A DNA stretch of 64,000 nt, from positions 806,001-870,000 of the forward strand of contig OY756140.1 of assembly GCA_963576785.1 (NCBI GenBank). The letters are read 5' to 3'. A program made the translations under genes and the position numbers. Below the pieces are notes generated by a model. That model ran no database searches and was not told the DNA's origin. It saw only the letters and a list, made by a program, of their open reading frames with translations. This DNA is from Chlorophyllum brunneum (lineage: Eukaryota; Basidiomycota; Agaricomycetes; Agaricales; Agaricaceae). Below, in pieces: positions 1 to 11,519 of the stretch. Numbering within the stretch: position 1 is the stretch's first letter; every line of letters starts with the position of its first letter.

Positions 1-649
1 AACGACAAGCAGGGAAGTACCTGCACGGGATCAAACGAGCCACTTCGGGAGGAGGAAGATGATTCAGACCTCCAGGCGAGTGACCTTCACCCATAACCTG
101 GGGTGGGGGAGGTGGGTAAAAGACACCTCCATCTGGGACAGTCGAAAGTGAGGGATTGATGATGGGATAATAAGGATATGCTTCTGGGGGAGGTGGAGGA
201 TAGTAGGTCTTTTGTGAGTCATTGTTACCGTCCTGTGGATAGGTCGGTTCAGAGGCGGGAACGCCATCCGGCAACGACTTGTTTTTTGCTTGAGCGAGTA
301 GGTCCAGAATGAGCTGGTCTGCAGTGTACTGCTCCGGAGAGCCATTAGACGGGTCTGCACCTGAGTTTGGGAGCTAATCAGTCAACATCGTGTGAGAGGA
401 AAGACGGGGACATGCCTTTGTCAAGGAGAGCGCGAATGACGTCGACATGACGATTTCTGACAGCCTCGATAAGTGGAGTGGAGCCAGAGTCGTCTGTGGT
501 GAAGGCGGGAAGTGTGAGAAGGATGTGGAGATGGGGATGGGAGACGACGAACCTTTGGCCTCAATGTCGAGTGGATTCACGTTGGTGAGTAGATCGTTGA
601 GGACGGGGAGGTTGCCCTCCGAGGCGGCCTTGAGCAGGACATGGGCCAT
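1..649 (-). CDS. Ankyrin-repeat protein with CCCH zinc finger (C-terminus cut by window edge)
   Basis: The predicted exons on the minus strand are 553-649, 416-493 and 1-360, the last running off the window. The first residues form ankyrin helices (MAHVLLKAASEGNLPVLNDL, then STPLIEAVRNRHVDVIRALL and a DKGADPS turn). A Pro/Tyr-rich linker follows, and at the edge ARLIPCRYFPACR begins a C-x5-C pattern typical of CCCH zinc fingers. Ankyrin plus CCCH proteins are usually cytoplasmic RNA-binding or stress-signalling factors; that role is inferred. The second intron (361-415) begins with GC, not GT; only this splice restores the ankyrin turn. The start is the ATG opening the first ankyrin repeat. 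The C-terminal part and number of fingers cannot be seen. Confidence 0.75.
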
Positions 650-952
650 GGTTGGATGGGTGGTGGATGGGAGAGGGGAAGTATGGGAAGAAGCGGAGGG
701 AGAGGCAGATGAGCGCAGGCCAGCGACAAGATTTGTTCAGACCGGAGCTTTCGGAAAAGTTTGCAGAAAAATTAAAAAAAAAATGCCACCGTGCGCCTTT
801 TCCAGATCGATCTCGCTTCATAAGCCGTCCAACGTCACTCCGGGTGCCGACCGAGCTCCGGCCGCCGCACCGTTCTCCGCCAGTCCATGTATTATGCGAC
901 GTACAGTACAGTACCCAGTGTCACAAGAATGCAGTCTAGTGTCTATACCGTC

Positions 953-2536
953 CTACGGCCTGGCTTCCACCGTCTGCCACTGATTCAATCAATCGCATCG
1001 TTGTATTTCTCTCGATATCAGATGCACTCACCTGTGGCACCGGCGAATCCACCTCCATGCCCAGTTTTCGCAGGAGCTGACGGGCAGGTTTGCCTGCCGT
1101 CGGAGGAAGCTCGAGCTCTTTGGAGGGTGGTAGTTCCATGAGCTCACGAACTGCCAAGCGGGTATCCTTGCCTGTTCCCGTGATCGCTAATTTAGTCAAC
1201 GTCCTCTCGCTCCAACCAATAAACTGCGCACCGTTGTACAATACGTCATAAACCTGTTCTCGTCAGTAAACCCCAACTCGTGAAATATAGCTTGAACATA
1301 CCGAGGTAGCGATCGGCGCCCTGACACCTAGGCCATCGATTATTGTCTTGGCTCCCTTGGCAGTTGAAACACCCTCAGCTACACTGCCTAGCGTTTTCAT
1401 AATCTCATCTAGCGACTCTCCCCGTCCGAGTCGGTACCCAACAGTGTAATTACGACTGTTGGGTGAACTGCACGTCAGGAACAAATCCCCAACACCGGCG
1501 AGGCCTAGGAAGGTTAACGGTGAAGCGCCATATGCCGTCCCAATACAAGTCAGCTCAGCCAGGCCTCTAGTGATGATCACTGTACAGGCCATCAGCGCTG
1601 TTTGCAGGGATCCACAGAGAAAAATGCAGTACGAACTAGCACGGGTGTTGTTTTGGAAGCCTAGGCCGTCGGACATACCAGCGGCAATCGCATACACGTT
1701 CTTCAGGGCACCGGATAGCTCGATACCAATAGGGTCTCCATTGGTGTAACTTGATGCAGCCGTCAGGCAGCTGAGGGCGAGAGTATTAATAAAGTTACTT
1801 ACCATCTAAAGTGGGGTTGGTGGAAGAGCGCTGCGGCTTTGCTTGCCTCGGCTTCGGTGAATGAAGCAACAGAAACGGATGTTGGTTGCCTGTCAACAAC
1901 TGAAAGAAAGCAAAAATAAGTTAGGCCGGGGGCCGCGCGACGGGAAAATGACTAACTCACTTTCTTTGGCAAAAGAAGGTCCGGACTGTAGAATGTGACT
2001 ATGGCGCCTTGCTCTGCACGTGTGCGGGACAACACTCACGATGAAAGTCGCAGCCTTGGCAATCTCCGGTCCGCAGGTATCTGTGATGATTTCGAGAGTG
2101 AGCGCATGGGAGCCAATCTCGATGCCCTTGTTAACGAATATCATGAGCGGCATGTTGTCGGGATCAAGTTTCGGGTGAAGAATGCGCAGATTTTCCCTGA
2201 ATTGACGTCAGACGACTTGGAACGAAAGGGGGGGCAGGCGTACCTCAGGAATTGAGTGGGAATGGCAAATAGCAGCACATCCATATCCCCCATAAATTCC
2301 TCCGAAGGAAGGGCAGGCCCAACGGCGGTGATATTTTTGGGGAACACATGTTCCTTGAGGTAAACGGGATTGCGGTGGTATTTGTTGAAGTGTGTAATGA
2401 TGCTCTCTTCTCTAGCCCACATATAAACATCATGCTGGGAGTCTCCGAGATGAGAAGCAAGACAGGAGCCGAAGTTTCCTGCACCGAAAATGAGAACTTT
2501 GGAGGGGGCAGGGGGCTGAGGCTTTGCGTGGTACAT
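953..2536 (-). CDS. GPD1: NAD-dependent glycerol-3-phosphate dehydrogenase
   Basis: This enzyme reduces dihydroxyacetone phosphate to glycerol-3-phosphate, feeding glycerol (osmolyte) and lipid synthesis in the cytosol. Nine exons are predicted: 2244-2536, 2040-2196, 1961-1985, 1803-1899, 1637-1749, 1302-1579, 1232-1253, 1032-1171 and 953-979, giving 383 residues, the normal family size. Visible marks are the Rossmann motif VLIFGAGNFGSCLA, the substrate loop SGPSFAKE, the catalytic-lysine region ELSGALKNVYAIAAG, and GLAGVGDLFLTCSSPNSRN. The open frame extends upstream to 2680, but a TATATAA box lies inside that extension, so the ATG at 2536 is preferred. The last 27-nt exon is the least certain part: without that splice the frame ends near 936. 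No peroxisomal tail is seen. Confidence 0.93.
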
Positions 2537-2610
2537 GGCCAGAGGGTGTGAAAGGGAAGGGGGGAAGGGGCGGTGGAGGGGAATGGGGGACGGGCGAGCA
2601 AATGGCCGGG

Positions 2611-2617
2611 TTATATA
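2611..2617 (-). promoter_or_regulatory. TATA box of GPD1 with downstream pyrimidine tract
   Basis: The minus strand reads TATATAA about 75 bp before the chosen ATG (2536), followed by a C/T-rich leader. A TATA box plus CT tract is a common arrangement of strongly expressed fungal genes. It argues against the longer in-frame start at 2680, which would put the TATA box inside the coding sequence. Confidence 0.6.
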
Positions 2618-2874
2618 AGGCCGGGACTGAAGAGGTCTGGAGGTGACGGCGTGCAGCAGCAGGGACGAACGGCTGGACATGAAAGGCTTCTGGAATTCTC
2701 TGTCTGTGCAGGATTATCTGGGGGCCACCCTGCACCGTCTACGTCTCTCCGGGCTGGAGGCGCGTTGGACCAAGACGAGGCGCGCCATATCACGTGCGCC
2801 ACGTTCACAATGGCTGTCCTGCATCGCAATGCCTTGTTTTCTCCACCGTACCTGCTCTTCAGAATACCCCCACA

Positions 2875-4207
2875 ATGCCTGTTCAGGACCGTACAAACGA
2901 ATTCAAGGCATGTGTAGACTCCATCCGCCACCGCTCAGTCTCTCGCGGCATAGAATCCAAGCAGCGTCTTCTCCACAGAGACAGATCCGCTACCAAGAGC
3001 GAGTTCTCCCGTATGGCCTCTGGCATTGGAAAGGATATTAGCAACACCACCCTCAAACTCAACAAACTCGCCCAGCGTGTGTTTTCGACGTTTTCAGTTC
3101 CTCCACAAGACTTCTTATACCTCCTTACCCGCAGTTGCAAAGCGGAAAACCCTGTTCGACGATCGTCCTGTGGAAATTAGCGTCCGTCCACTATCTCCAT
3201 GCATCTCAGCGCTACTCATCTCGAACCAATAGGAACTGACGTACATCATAAAGCAAGATATTGCCCATATAAATAAGCAAATTGCCTCTCTTCAGGCATA
3301 CGTAAAACAGCGCAACACCAGCGGTTCATCGATGGAGAGCAAGCAAGTAGAAGAGCATACAAGTAATGTTGTGATGCTATTGCAGAGCAAGCTTGCGAAT
3401 ACGAGCGTGACCTTCAAGGATGTGCTGGAAGTACGGACGCAGGTGTGTTCAATACATCTCCTGTTGTCACTCTCTGACACAATATACCACAGAACATGAA
3501 AGAATCAAAAACACGGACAGAACAGTTTATGTACACTGCCACATCAGCGGCCACACAAGCACCCTCTAGTGCGTTTGTCCTTCGTCACAGTGTCTAGCAA
3601 AATGCTTATACACGCTCCGGATTCAGTACTATACAACTCCTCTAGAAACGACCCAATGGGCGACGGCACTTCGAGCCGTTTTGACTTCAAGGGCAAAGGC
3701 CGAGCGACACCCAAAAACGATGAGCTCGCTCTCGATCTGACTTCGGCAGAAGAAGGCGAAGGTGCGAACGGGAATGCCGGAGCGTTTATGCAGATGCAGT
3801 TGGTCGAACAGCAGGTGTGTCTTTTCTCTCTTTCAGCGCTTATACTAGTTTATGACACCGCTTCTTTACAGGACTCGTATATCCAACAACGCTCCAACGC
3901 TATCGAGTCCATCGAAACCACCATTGCCGAACTTGGTCAGATATTCACTCAGCTTGCCAACATGGTCGCTGAGCAACGAGAAACGGTTCAACGAATCGAC
4001 GAAAACGTAATCGATATTGAAGGCAATATAAATGCTGCACATGGAGAGCTCTCGAAGTACTTGGCGAGCATGATGAGTAATCGGTGGCTGATGATGAAAA
4101 TGTTTGGGGTCCTAATTGTCTTTGTAAGTCCCCCACCATTTTTCTAACATCCAAATGTCAACTGACGTCCTCGACCACAGTTCCTCATTTTCATCCTGGT
4201 TTCGTGA
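2875..4207 (+). CDS. SED5: Golgi t-SNARE syntaxin 5 homologue
   Basis: Sed5 is the Qa-SNARE of the early Golgi, needed for ER-to-Golgi and intra-Golgi fusion. Exons are 2875-3076, 3135-3181, 3233-3442, 3493-3568, 3627-3814, 3872-4123 and 4181-4207 (333 residues). The N-terminal MPVQDRTNEFKACVDSI and the EISELTYIIKQDIAHINKQI segment are typical of syntaxin 5. The SNARE helix runs QRSNAIESIETTIAELGQIF to IDENVIDIEGNINAAHGELS, with the central glutamine in LAEQ-like context (NMVAEQRETVQRIDENV). A C-terminal membrane anchor (MMKMFGVLIVF plus FLIFILVS) is split by the last intron. The neighbouring GPD1 is divergent, with 338 bp between start codons. Confidence 0.95.
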
Positions 4208-4468
4208 TCGCTGTTGGCGCTTCTCTATTCGTTCACTTCCACATGTTTATTATTATACAGGGATTCTCGCATATTCTTTTTATTGATATGGACCGTAATA
4301 CATACGCGCATTGATTGCCGAGTATATACCCGGTAGCAGGCAGGAGATTAGGCGAGCAAAACATATCGCAGGTCGGGTACAAGTACATGGACGAACCAAT
4401 CGGACCAATGCCTAACCAGTAACAGTGCATCTACAAGAAACGAAAAAAGAAAAAAAGTCCAGAAGTTC

Positions 4469-5845
4469 TCAGCCAACGGGTATAGCATTGACGCCAGTTG
4501 CCCAATCCCTGAGCTTCAACTTCCGAGAACCACGAGTCCGTTCGGCCTTTTTGTGTTTCTTTCCCCCTCTATGAACTTCATCCTCTGCTACATCGCCTAC
4601 TGTCCATGTCCGTTGCTTCTCAGGAGAAGACTGCTCAATGCCAGAAGTCGCGGAGTAACGTTGAGGTTTATCAGGCCTGGAGGGTAATGAGCCAGCTTTC
4701 GAGTCTTTCTTTTCGACCTTTTTCTTCTATAAAGCAAGTTATCAAGATCACTCACAAGAGGGAGAGCCGGGCCAAAATCCTCACCCATTGACCCAGAAGG
4801 GCTTTATTCCTCTCCCTAAGTTTCTCCATCCTCTTTTCACCCTTTCCACCTCCACCCGCGGTCAATTCAACATTGATCATTCGGCCCTCGAGCATCGAGT
4901 GATGCAGTTTAAGCGCTTGTTGGAGTCCAGTACGGTTTGTGAATTCGAGGAATGCACAGCCCTTGGATTTACTTGTTATTTTACCAGCTGAGGATCCTTT
5001 TGGCGTGAGGAGGCGGACTTCTGGTGGTGAATCTATAGAGGAGAGAGCGAAAGTCAATGAACGGTGGGTCCCAAAGGGAGATTAGGACCCACCACATGCT
5101 GAAAAGTGTTCTTTGATTGTGTCAACTGAAGTGGTATACTTGAGATTGCCTGTAGGCTATTTAACCTCTTGTCGATAAAGGTGATCAACGACGTACCGAT
5201 GAACAAAATAAGCCTGGTCTTATCCCTCCCCTTCCCCTTCTTCCCCTCTCCCTCTCCTACATTCATTTCCTCGCCCTCACTTTCCTCTTCGGCACCATCC
5301 ACTCCAAACTCAACTTTCTCTCTTTTCCGTTTCTTGTCACAACTTTTTTTCTCTGTGATCCCGTCTTCGATCCCTTCAACCCCCTCATCCCACTGTTCCC
5401 ACTTCCGTTTCCTGCTTTGGTTGCTGTGCCGCGTGTTATGGTTCCCACCAAGTTGCTCATTCCCCTCCCCGCTGATCCGTTTGCGCTTCTGCTGCGACGA
5501 AACGACATCATGAGCCCCCTCCTCGCTCGCACCTGTCTCCTTATGTCTTCTCTTGGTGCTCTCTGCGTTCTTCCTCTCCACTTCTGCCACTTGAACTGCA
5601 GCGCTCGCATTGCGAGTGCGACTCGACTTTTCCACGAGAGGGCCATGAAGATCCGCCATTTGACCGAGTTCTTGTTCATCGTGATCGTTTTTGAGTTGAG
5701 ATTTGGTGGACTTGGATTTACCCCGGAAGGCAAGCGCCTTCTTTTGTTTCTTGGTCAACTTTGGTTGTTGGGAACCCGTGTTTTTCGATGGAGTAGGGGG
5801 CGTATGGAGGGAGGTGGTGGTAGTGCTCGTCGTGTCGATCATCAT
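4469..5845 (-). CDS. Nucleolar RRM protein, Nop6-like
   Basis: Exons 5197-5845, 5093-5149, 4785-5032 and 4469-4726 give 403 residues. The N-terminal half is very basic and acidic by turns (KLTKKQKKALAFRGK, SRKRKWEQW) and looks disordered and nucleolar. One RRM follows: RLILFIGNLKYTTSVDTIKE, then PPEVRLLTPKG and SKGCAFLEFTN. A basic tail ends RGSRKLKLRDWATGVNAIPV. This arrangement resembles yeast Nop6, a factor of small-subunit ribosome biogenesis; the assignment rests on the RRM and tail, so a related nucleolar RRM protein is possible. The start is one of two adjacent ATGs (5845 or 5842), shortly downstream of an AT-rich TATA-like run near 5867-5876. Confidence 0.85.
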
Positions 5846-6561
5846 GAACCACGTTCTTCTCTCGTTATATATAATGCCTGTGTCTTGACACCGAAGTAAC
5901 GTGTGAATCCGCGGATGCTTTCTCCTTTCCTCTCTTGTTCAACGGATGGATCGGAAACAGCAGGTATCGTCCGAATATATAACCCTGTTTCTGATTTAGT
6001 GACTTCGGTACTGGAGGTTAGGGGTTCAGAGTAGTGTGATTTGGAGCGCGTGTGTGTGAAGGCGTCCACAGATAGACTAGCCTGTGTACTGCGTTGTGAT
6101 TTGAGACGTAGAATGAACAACGACCAGCGTCCGTCAATCCACTGTGGTGCACAGCAAACGGTGCGGCTGAGGTGAGGCGAGGAGTCACCCTAATGACAGA
6201 TACAACGTAGCGAGATCAGGAGTTTCCCGCTGCGGCTGAGTGGAGGTATCGCTGGTATTGAAAGGTCAACAACCCGGTTATGATTTCCAGGAGTCTAGAG
6301 TAAATTTCGCGCACGTGATGATGGCAGTCGGAGGTTAAGTATGCGAGTAATATACAATGATCAGAGCGTTAATAACCGATATCAGGAAGTCAGTGGGGTC
6401 AAGAAATTCTAGAACTTCAGCGGAGTATACTAATGCTATACCCCTCATTACGTGGGACTGGCAAGCGAATCAATAACGCCAGGGTAATACAGCAAGCCCA
6501 CGGCACAGACAAGGGAGAAAGAAGTCGAAAGAAAAGCAAGAACGCCAAGATCAGTAAACCC
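5846..6561. other. Intergenic stretch upstream of the Nop6-like gene
   Basis: This 0.7 kb lies between the start of the Nop6-like gene and the end of the next minus-strand gene. It should hold the promoter of the former and the terminator of the latter. I saw a TATA-like run near 5867 but no convincing coding exon on either strand; short open frames here lack splice context and family resemblance. Confidence 0.6.
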
Positions 6562-8122
6562 TTATCCCAATGTCAAACTGTTCACAGCCTCTCCAGCACC
6601 TTCGATTTCCTTCTCTTCGCCTTCTCTTCTCCGTATCAGAGGCCTTAGTATAGGACTTGCAAGGGCCATACTGGAACGCATAGTTGGGCTAGACGACATA
6701 GCACTGACAGAACTGGGAAACCGCGGGTAACTTCCTGAAATTGTTGGCGATGAACAGGCAGAGTTCACTTGCGACCCAGGAATGCTGATGGGCACGGCGA
6801 TAGGTAACCGTGAACTGTTTCCTCTACCCAGTGGTGTTCGCTGATTCTGCTCGAGGATTGCAGGAGATACAGCGCGCCGTTTGGTACTTGTTGGATATGG
6901 GTCAAATCGGTCATCGACTACAAAGGCATGAGCTTATGGAGATAGAAATCCGTGATAAACGCACATTTGCGCTTGTTCGATCGCATCGCACTGGCAGCAG
7001 TTGGGGGTGGTGTATACCGCCACTGAGTTATAGGTGTTGACATCATAGAGGACATCGAGGGTGATCCAAAAGGCTGTTATAATCAAGTGTTCAGATAGGA
7101 TCACCCTGGTTATAAATAGCAGGTAGGGCGCTTACCATGTCGACCTCCATCGCATTCGAATCGGATGATGTCTCTGAGACGCTCATAATCATTCCATCGC
7201 CATTGACGCTCCCAGCTGGGGTCAGTGGCTTTTGAATGTTAATCGGCTCACTTCCTCCAGGCGTGGAAAAGGCAAACGGCTCCTCGGTGCCGTCGGCTTC
7301 TTCATCATCGCTTGGGGTATCTTCTCTCTGAGTTTCTTCATGGACAGCTTCCTCAGGATACCGGCCGCGATCTGTCGCCGCGCGGGGGGTTCGAGGCTGG
7401 AGGGGTAGCTCGGAACAAGAGGTAATGAGGCGCTGAAAAGCGGCCTCGGATTTGACTTCATCCTCTTCCGGGCGCGATTCAGCCAAAAGACCGAGTATAC
7501 GGGGTGCCTTTAGCTGCAAGGGAGCCAAACTGAGTTTCCCTCCACTGCAACGCCGGAATTCAAGAGCACGTACAGGAAGCGTGATGCGTTTCCCGGAGGT
7601 GGTAACGAGACCATAGCTCTCTTGCCCATCCATGCTGGTGGACGATCTGCGGCGAGGGGGTGTGAGTGGTGGGACTCTGTGGACTGAGGAACCGGGTTTG
7701 GCAGAATTCAGCTCCTCCTCACCACTATCATTAGCTTTGAAAGGTGGTGTGTTATTGCCTGAGGTAGGAGAGTCTGTAATCATGCGCTCCCTGTCGCTTT
7801 CGTAAGAGTCCTCCGTTAGAGAGAAGGAGGCATTGCGACTACGGCGTCGCGAGTGAGTGTATGGGGTGAAGGATGAAGCGAGGGGACTGTGGAGGCGGCC
7901 TTCACCAAATAGGGCACTTTTCTGAGACAAGAGACTGGGGCGACGGAATCTGGAGAGGAGAAAGGAGGGATCGTCGAGGGTCAAGGAGGAAGAGGATGCG
8001 AGAGGGCTGGAGGACGAGGAGGGAAGGGCGAACTCTGAGGAGGATGTTGGAAGAGACGGACGAAGGGGCACTTTGGGCATGGACGGCAGTGGGTGGAGGG
8101 CGAAGGGAGGTGGGACGACCAA
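6562..8122 (-). CDS. Unrecognised Ser/Pro-rich disordered protein
   Basis: Three exons (7136-8122, 6965-7073, 6562-6917) join in frame to 483 residues. The first two thirds are rich in Ser, Pro and Arg. A short conserved-looking block is RALEFRRCSGGKLSLAPLQL followed by KAPRILGLLAES. The C-terminal exon carries RFDPYPTSTKRRAVSPAIL, a proline/serine stretch and an acidic-basic end (RRREGEEKEIEGAGE). Such proteins in basidiomycetes are often nuclear regulators, but I recognise no domain and assign no function. A second ATG at 8080 could be the true start, because a TATATC-like TATA element at about 8170-8175 is closer to the usual distance from it. The splice sites fit GTAAGC/ACAG and GTGCGT/TAG. 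Confidence 0.75.
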
Positions 8123-8488
8123 TCACCGGCTTCTCTCGCCTCTCTGCACCCTCATCGTACACTGCAGCCATATATCACTTTCACACGCCTCTGCACACCC
8201 CGTCCAGAGCCGGCCCTCCACCGACCGGAGTATATCTCTGCTCAGACTATCGACTCATCCTCTCCACGATCCATTCCCAGATCTCCTCGGCCTAGCTGAC
8301 TCCTCATGTCCCTGGGGCAAGATACGGCACAAATGGATACACAAGGTTACTTTGGCGCGAAAGCGGAGACTTTGGGTCTAACGGCTTCCGCGGCCACTGC
8401 GTTGCAATCCGGCTTGGGTCATGATCAAATAACAACATAGCACTCGACTAAGCTACTGACAACGACTAGCTCCAACAAGCACCCGAGA
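8123..8488. other. Intergenic region
   Basis: About 370 bp between the start of the disordered-protein gene and the end of the first MAPEG gene. It contains the presumed promoter of the former (TATA-like element at 8170-8175). No further gene is visible. Confidence 0.6.
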
Positions 8489-9279
8489 TCAGATACCCTC
8501 CAAGACCCAGCGAGCAGCAATATAGCTGTTGACAACCAACAAACCTAAAAACGTCACCTGTCAGAAAGACCTAAATTCCTACAACAACCAGGACACATAC
8601 CCATCACACACAAGGTTGCCATACGATACAAAATTCCACTCCGCTTCAAAACAAGGTCTGTCAGTACCCTTGTAACATTGATCCATCGGAGAACATACCT
8701 TGCTCGGGTCACCAGTGACGTATCCCACACTGTATACAATCCTTGAGGCAAAGAAAACCAGCAACGTAATTGCAGAGAATCTAGGAAAGTTGATGCCTGA
8801 AACAAGCACTCTTTTTCAAAGTTGGGTGGTTACATGGGGGAATTTACTAGCGAAATTCGCGTGGTGGACCTACGTGATTAGGATAACCGGAAGAATCTCA
8901 AGTGTGTTTTGGTGAGCACCTGCAGTGATAGTTATAGCATCCTGCAAGAATAATCCCGGCGCGTACGTTGAGCACAATTGAAGAGATGGGCATCTCGAGA
9001 CGCCTCAACCTCGGCTTTCTCGGCATACACTGCGGAACAAATCAATTCTCCGTCCCAACGCGGGTCCGCTGCGGGCCTTACTTTGAGGATAGGCGATCCC
9101 AGCCTTGTTTCTGAACCTTCCGACCATTATGTGCTGGCCGAGCAGGAGCCAAGGTATTGTTAGGAGGCTGGAGAGGACATATTTATACCTGGAATGTTAG
9201 TGTTAACGACACTCCCGGTCAAGGTTGAGCTACAAGTCGCGCACTCGGGAGGAATGATGACACCAGCTGTAGCGTGCAT
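8489..9279 (-). CDS. MAPEG-family microsomal glutathione S-transferase, copy 1
   Basis: Members of this family are small four-helix membrane proteins of the ER that conjugate glutathione or reduce lipid hydroperoxides. Seven exons (9245-9279, 9082-9188, 8967-9029, 8874-8919, 8699-8810, 8601-8643, 8489-8544) give 153 residues, the usual size for MGST3. Key motifs are VIIPPEYKYV at the N-terminus, YPQMYAEKAEVEAS, the glutathione-site block FNCAQRAHQNTLE, and VYSVGYVTGDPSK before the last helix. It is intact: no stop or frameshift was found. The paralogue 1.2 kb upstream has five internal exons of exactly the same lengths, so the pair is a tandem duplication. A TATATATA run sits at 9345-9352, about 65 bp before the start. 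Confidence 0.88.
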
Positions 9280-10505
9280 GGTCAATCGTGTTGAGAGAGT
9301 TGAAGAGAAATTTCTGGTTGTTTGATCGTCCTGGAATTCTGGAATATATATACTCCTACATGTGTAGCCAAAAATAACACCTGTCGATCTCGAGAAGTAC
9401 GTATGTCTGCGCACTTGGCTTGGTATTCAAGCACGGTAACTGCGGCAGCGGCCAGAGGCTGCCGAATACTACGCCGGCCATAAGACCTTTCGAAATTGTG
9501 CACCATCGCGCTTGTGCTCCCATAGAATCACGCAGCACAAGGTGCGTATTAGTACTGAGAGCCCAATGGAAATGGAGATCGCAGCGCTATCATGAAGTGG
9601 TGGTATCTTGTAGGGTTAAGATTGATTGCAGGGTTCCGCAAATTGACGCCTTTACGCGGATCGTGAGCTAGGAATTTCGGCAGGCCGTGGTCTCTCACAC
9701 CTTGACGTTCTGACTACCCCGTCATTAGGGACTAGCTTAGCCCACACCGAGTCATATTTCGATGACGACGCACACACAGATACTGTATGTGAGCCTGGAA
9801 GTTAAAGTGCTCTGTCAAGAATCCGACTAGACAAACAAACTCTTCGGCGCCGGGGCGGATGTCCAATTCAATGATTTTTAGAGTTTCTGGCCTGGTCAAA
9901 TGGCTTTCATATCCCCTCATACCCGAGATGAGTGCTTATTGGTATAAAGGGACAACCCGGCCCGAAACCTGAAACCCCATTGAAGTGGAACGCTGGCTTT
10001 CAATAGGCTTCCCTCGTCATTTCTTTCTCTGTAGGGTTGTCTCGAGCATGACGACGCGGTTTTTCGTCAATGCTTTCGTTTTTTTCGTCACTGTCATCCG
10101 GGTTACGGCTCCCGCTTCATAAGATCCTAGTGCACCCCTTGATGTGGGGTTGGGACCTTGGGAAGAATGCTGCAAACGCGGGTCATAGACTGGCCGAGTT
10201 CTGGCCAATATATTCCAACCAGTAGAACTTTGCAAGCCGCCGTCCCCACGTTGTGAATGGAAGACACAAGAGCACCATTTTACTTAGGGCCAGGGTTTCC
10301 ACCCCATTAGCATTTCCGAGCCTGAAGTGAGGTGCATCGCATCCGTATGGACTCACCACAGAGCTACAGTTACGAGAGTTTGGGAAACACTGCAACGCCG
10401 AAAGTTAAGTGTTTAAATGAGGTTCCAGTAGCGTCACATAATAAATTGGGAAGGTAGCCCCGGACGAATGATCGGCCCACTGCTATCAATAAGGCGAAAC
10501 TTGAC
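9280..10505. other. Intergenic region between tandem MAPEG genes
   Basis: This 1.2 kb contains the promoter of copy 1 (TATATATA at 9345-9352) and the downstream region of copy 2. Open frames here are short and show no family resemblance on either strand. I see no sign of a third gene copy. Confidence 0.55.
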
Positions 10506-11299
10506 TCAATGGCCAAGCTTCGCAAGAACACCTTGCCAGACCCAACGAACAGCGTAAGAAGTGGCAGTAAGTGTCAGACCTGACCAACGTAGATCAACAC
10601 TGTGCTCAAAGTCACCAGCAGCTTCGAGCACTTACCGAGAGAGCCTAAACTTCCGGCAGCATGAAGGGGAGTCAAGCGCTTGAAAATGTGGTCCATGAAT
10701 AGCCCATGTTGTCATAGGACCAAGGCACACCTTTCCGGGATCACCACTGGTGTAGCCTATGGCGTAGGAGATACGAGACAGGGACCACAAACCGCAGACT
10801 GAGGCTGCAAGAACGGGCATCTGGGAACCAACGACCAAAGTCCTGACGTGGTATGGATGTAAGACATGCAAATATGAAGATGACCAAAGCCAAACTGACG
10901 TTGCCCAAATGATTGGGATATTCTCAAGGGTATTCTGATGAGCACCTGAGGGGTAGTGAGTAAGACTGGCGACGATACGGTAGGCGTTAAAAATACGTTG
11001 GGCACAATTGAAGAGCCGTGCGTCATTGCTTGCCTCAGCCTCGGTCCTTTCGGCATACACTATCCTTCCCATTAGCGAGACGCATTTAGCGTGCATGACT
11101 GGTGCTTACTCTGGGGGTACATGATTCCGGCACGTTTCCTATACCTCCCGACCATGAAACCTTGGCCCATCAGGACCCAGACAGTGGAAATGAGAGCCGC
11201 TCCGACATATTTAAAGCTCATGAGTGATCGTATATCAGATGGATGCCCCCCGGGACGGGAAAATGCTCACTCTTCATGAAGCTGGATGGTGGTAGCCAT
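10506..11299 (-). CDS. MAPEG-family microsomal glutathione S-transferase, copy 2
   Basis: This is a second MGST3-like membrane glutathione transferase/peroxidase. Exons are 11271-11299, 11110-11216, 10997-11059, 10900-10945, 10731-10842, 10636-10678 and 10506-10579 (157 residues). Motifs: MVGRYRKRAGIMYPQ, MYAERTEAEAS, FNCAQRAHQNTLE, SRISYAIGYTSGDPGK and LHAAGSLGSLG. Compared with copy 1, exons 2-6 are identical in length (107, 63, 46, 112, 43 nt) and all phases match; only the first and last exons differ. Residues differ widely, so the duplication is old. A TATAAA box on the minus strand at 11347-11352 lies about 50 bp upstream. Detoxification of lipid peroxides is the likely role by family; substrates are unknown. 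Confidence 0.9.
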
Positions 11300-11346
11300 T
11301 GAAGTTGGATGAAGGAGTAGGGGTCAGTCGGGGGAGTAGTCAAGAC

Positions 11347-11352
11347 TTTATA
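11347..11352 (-). promoter_or_regulatory. TATA box of MAPEG copy 2
   Basis: The minus strand reads TATAAA about 48 bp upstream of the ATG at 11299. The divergent RRB1 gene starts at 11520, so the 220 bp between the two starts is a shared promoter region. Confidence 0.5.
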
Positions 11353-11519
11353 GCATCACTCGAAATTTCCCAATCGCGTCAGGAGGTGGCCGGCAGCCTG
11401 CAGGGTCGTGACTCTTCCAGATTCAAATTCAAAAGCCATCACGTGAGAACTTGATCTCCAAACCTTTTTTTCGCAAATCTCATCGCTTTGATGGGAATCT
11501 CGTCGAATATCATTTATCT

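Noticed and set aside
1771..1802. 32-nt intron in GPD1
   Set aside because: An acceptor at 1771 keeps the frame but is too close; the acceptor at 1750 gives a 53-nt intron and removes seven residues foreign to the family.
3569..3590. 22-nt intron in SED5
   Set aside because: A CACAG acceptor at 3590 keeps the frame, but a 22-nt intron is too short; the next acceptor at 3626 gives a 58-nt intron and a better family match (ILYNSS).
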